DNA of 12,924 bases, taken from positions 1 through 12,924 of the forward strand of contig JAOZNZ010000036.1 in assembly GCA_029933535.1 (NCBI GenBank), in the 5' to 3' direction. Positions 11,546 through 12,924 of this stretch are shown here, piece by piece (within the stretch, counting starts at the first letter, position 1; every line of letters starts with the position of its first letter). The DNA is from a bacterium. GTDB taxonomy: Bacteria; Auribacterota; UBA3054; B51-G9. Under the pieces are notes generated by a model. It was not told the origin of the DNA. It was given only the letters and a program-made list of their open reading frames with translations, and searched no databases. Both the position numbers and the translations under genes were made by a program.

Positions 11546-12924
11546 ATGAAACAAAAGAATCTTAAAGAAACTTTAAAAAAGAACAGACCGGATAATGCGC
11601 CTGAGTTGGGTAGTCCGATGTTTAAATCTATTGCGATATGGGTATTGATTGCTTTTACCGTTGTAATGGTACTACAATTATATCTTAAAAGTCAGAAACC
11701 GACATTAAAGCTTCAGACTTCTGATTTCATCAGACAAATTGAAAAAACGAATGTCGTTTCCGTTAGTTTTACTTCCGGAAGCATCGTGGTAAAAGGTGAA
11801 ATAAATGTTGATCCTAAAGACCCGTCAATTAAGCCGGAATGGATAGAGCAATTCAAATTAAAGGAACCTGAAAAGATGCAGTTTACAACAACAATTGTTG
11901 ACGGCACAGACTCACAGGCGAATTTATCAAAGAAACTTGACGCATTGAATATCGGTTATGAGACACTGCCTTCAAACGATTTTTGGAGAATGATAATCAG
12001 TTCTCTTCTGCCTATAATACTTATAGTTTTGGTAATAGGTTTTTTTATAAACAGGCAAATGAAACGCGGAATGGGTATGGCATCAAGTTTTGGCAAAAGC
12101 CGCGCAAAAAAAGACGAAAATAAAGGTGAAATAACTTTCAAAGATATTGCCGGTTGTAATGAAGCTAAAGAAGAAGTCACCGAAATAATTGACTATCTGA
12201 AAGACCCCAAGAAGTATGAAAAACTTGGTGGTAAAATACCCCGCGGAGTTATGTTGATGGGAGCTCCCGGAACAGGAAAAACTCTGCTTGCAAAAGCTGT
12301 AGCCGGTGAAGCGGAAGTACCATTTTTTTCAATAAGCGGGTCTGATTTTGTTGAGATGTTTGTCGGAGTAGGCGCTTCACGTGTGCGCGACCTTTTTGAG
12401 CAAGGCAAACGTCATGCGCCATGCATTATTTTTGTTGATGAAATTGACGCGGTAGGCAGGCTTAGAGGAGCAGGTCTTGGCGGCGGACATGATGAACGTG
12501 AGCAGACATTAAACGCACTTCTTGTTGAAATGGATGGTTTCAACGCGAATGACGGTGTAATAATTGTTGCTGCAACAAATCGTCCTGACGTATTAGACCC
12601 TGCATTACTTCGTCCCGGGAGATTTGACCGTCAGATAGTAATTGATATGCCTGATCAGAAAGGCCGGGAAGAAATCTTGAAAATACACATCAAAAATATT
12701 AAATTGCATGATAAAGTTGATCTTTCAAAAATTGCTCGCGGGACTCCCGGATTTTCAGGAGCTGAGCTTGCTAATCTTGTAAACGAAGCCGCGTTAATGG
12801 CAGCAAGAAAAGACAAAGAAAATGTTGCTCAGGAATTTCTTGAAGAAGCACGTGACAAAGTTCGGTTCGGACGTGAAAGAAAAAGTAGAAATATGGACGA
12901 AAAAGACAAACGCAGAACCGCTTA
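11546..12924 (+). CDS. ftsH: ATP-dependent zinc metalloprotease FtsH (partial, 3' end outside)
   Basis: FtsH is the hexameric inner-membrane AAA+ protease that removes damaged membrane proteins and some regulators. The first 459 residues are present and the frame runs off the window. In order: a short cytoplasmic N-terminus, membrane segment 1 (about 27-46), a periplasmic domain (about 50-146), membrane segment 2 (about 149-168), and the AAA domain. The AAA domain has Walker A GAPGTGKT (239-246), pore loop FVEMFVGVGAS (268-278), Walker B IIFVDEID (294-301), sensor TNRP (344-347) and arginine fingers Arg356 and Arg359 (RPGRFDR). The window ends at KDKRRTA-, just before the expected YHEAGH zinc motif, so protease residues cannot be checked. 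The start ATG at 11546, 22 nt after purC, has no Shine-Dalgarno sequence and lies 9 nt after a TATAAT. Confidence 0.95.
   Translation, partial: MKQKNLKETLKKNRPDNAPELGSPMFKSIAIWVLIAFTVVMVLQLYLKSQKPTLKLQTSDFIRQIEKTNVVSVSFTSGSIVVKGEINVDPKDPSIKPEWIEQFKLKEPEKMQFTTTIVDGTDSQANLSKKLDALNIGYETLPSNDFWRMIISSLLPIILIVLVIGFFINRQMKRGMGMASSFGKSRAKKDENKGEITFKDIAGCNEAKEEVTEIIDYLKDPKKYEKLGGKIPRGVMLMGAPGTGKTLLAKAVAGEAEVPFFSISGSDFVEMFVGVGASRVRDLFEQGKRHAPCIIFVDEIDAVGRLRGAGLGGGHDEREQTLNALLVEMDGFNANDGVIIVAATNRPDVLDPALLRPGRFDRQIVIDMPDQKGREEILKIHIKNIKLHDKVDLSKIARGTPGFSGAELANLVNEAALMAARKDKENVAQEFLEEARDKVRFGRERKSRNMDEKDKRRTA

Overview
The window is ordinary bacterial chromosome: dense, AT-rich (well under 50% GC by eye) and mostly housekeeping genes. 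The partial FtsH has the form I associate with the PVC superphylum (FVEMFVGVGAS, then GAGLGGGHDEREQTLNALL). The WVATDALGR-type glycosidase-like domain in the large minus-strand protein is also a type I associate with Planctomycetes and Lentisphaerae. A PVC or Lentisphaerota-like uncultured bacterium is therefore my best guess, held loosely. Start codons almost never have a Shine-Dalgarno sequence. Several genes instead have a good sigma70-type -10 element only 9 to 17 nt before the ATG, implying leaderless or very short-leader mRNAs.

Layout. 3-907: the 3' end of trpC and all of trpF (tryptophan synthesis). 1007-1222: a small unrecognised Cys/His protein. 1228-1329: a GC-rich insert bounded by a 13-bp direct repeat. 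1359-2918: a soluble PAS hybrid histidine kinase. 2913-5513 (minus): a secreted three-domain protein (calcineurin-like phosphoesterase, GH99-like barrel, CBM9-like module), convergent with the kinase and sharing its last 6 bp. 5659-6195 (minus): a secreted staphylococcal-nuclease-like protein. 6196-6418: a divergent promoter region. 6419-8174: a lipase-fold protein that appears to have lost its catalytic Ser and His, followed 4 nt later by ispG (isoprenoid synthesis). 8304-10527: pyrE-argS. 10651-11523: purC. 11546 to the end: ftsH, cut before its zinc-protease motif.

The housekeeping genes serve unrelated pathways (Trp, isoprenoid, UMP, Arg-tRNA, IMP, membrane proteolysis). The minus-strand pair could form a small secreted unit degrading nucleic acids and glycans or phosphoesters; that is inference.

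The most unusual signal lies between the genes. Most spacers are built from short tandem repeats placed at gene boundaries. Arrays of 7-bp units, mostly beginning AC, lie just before the start codons of trpF, pyrE, purC and the phosphoesterase gene. Arrays of 9-bp units beginning GGA or GAG lie at or just after the stop codons of trpF and ispG. In trpF, ispG and the phosphoesterase gene the repeats run into the coding sequence. A 14-bp motif is shared between two distant spacers. No tRNA, rRNA, CRISPR array, transposase or prophage gene was seen.
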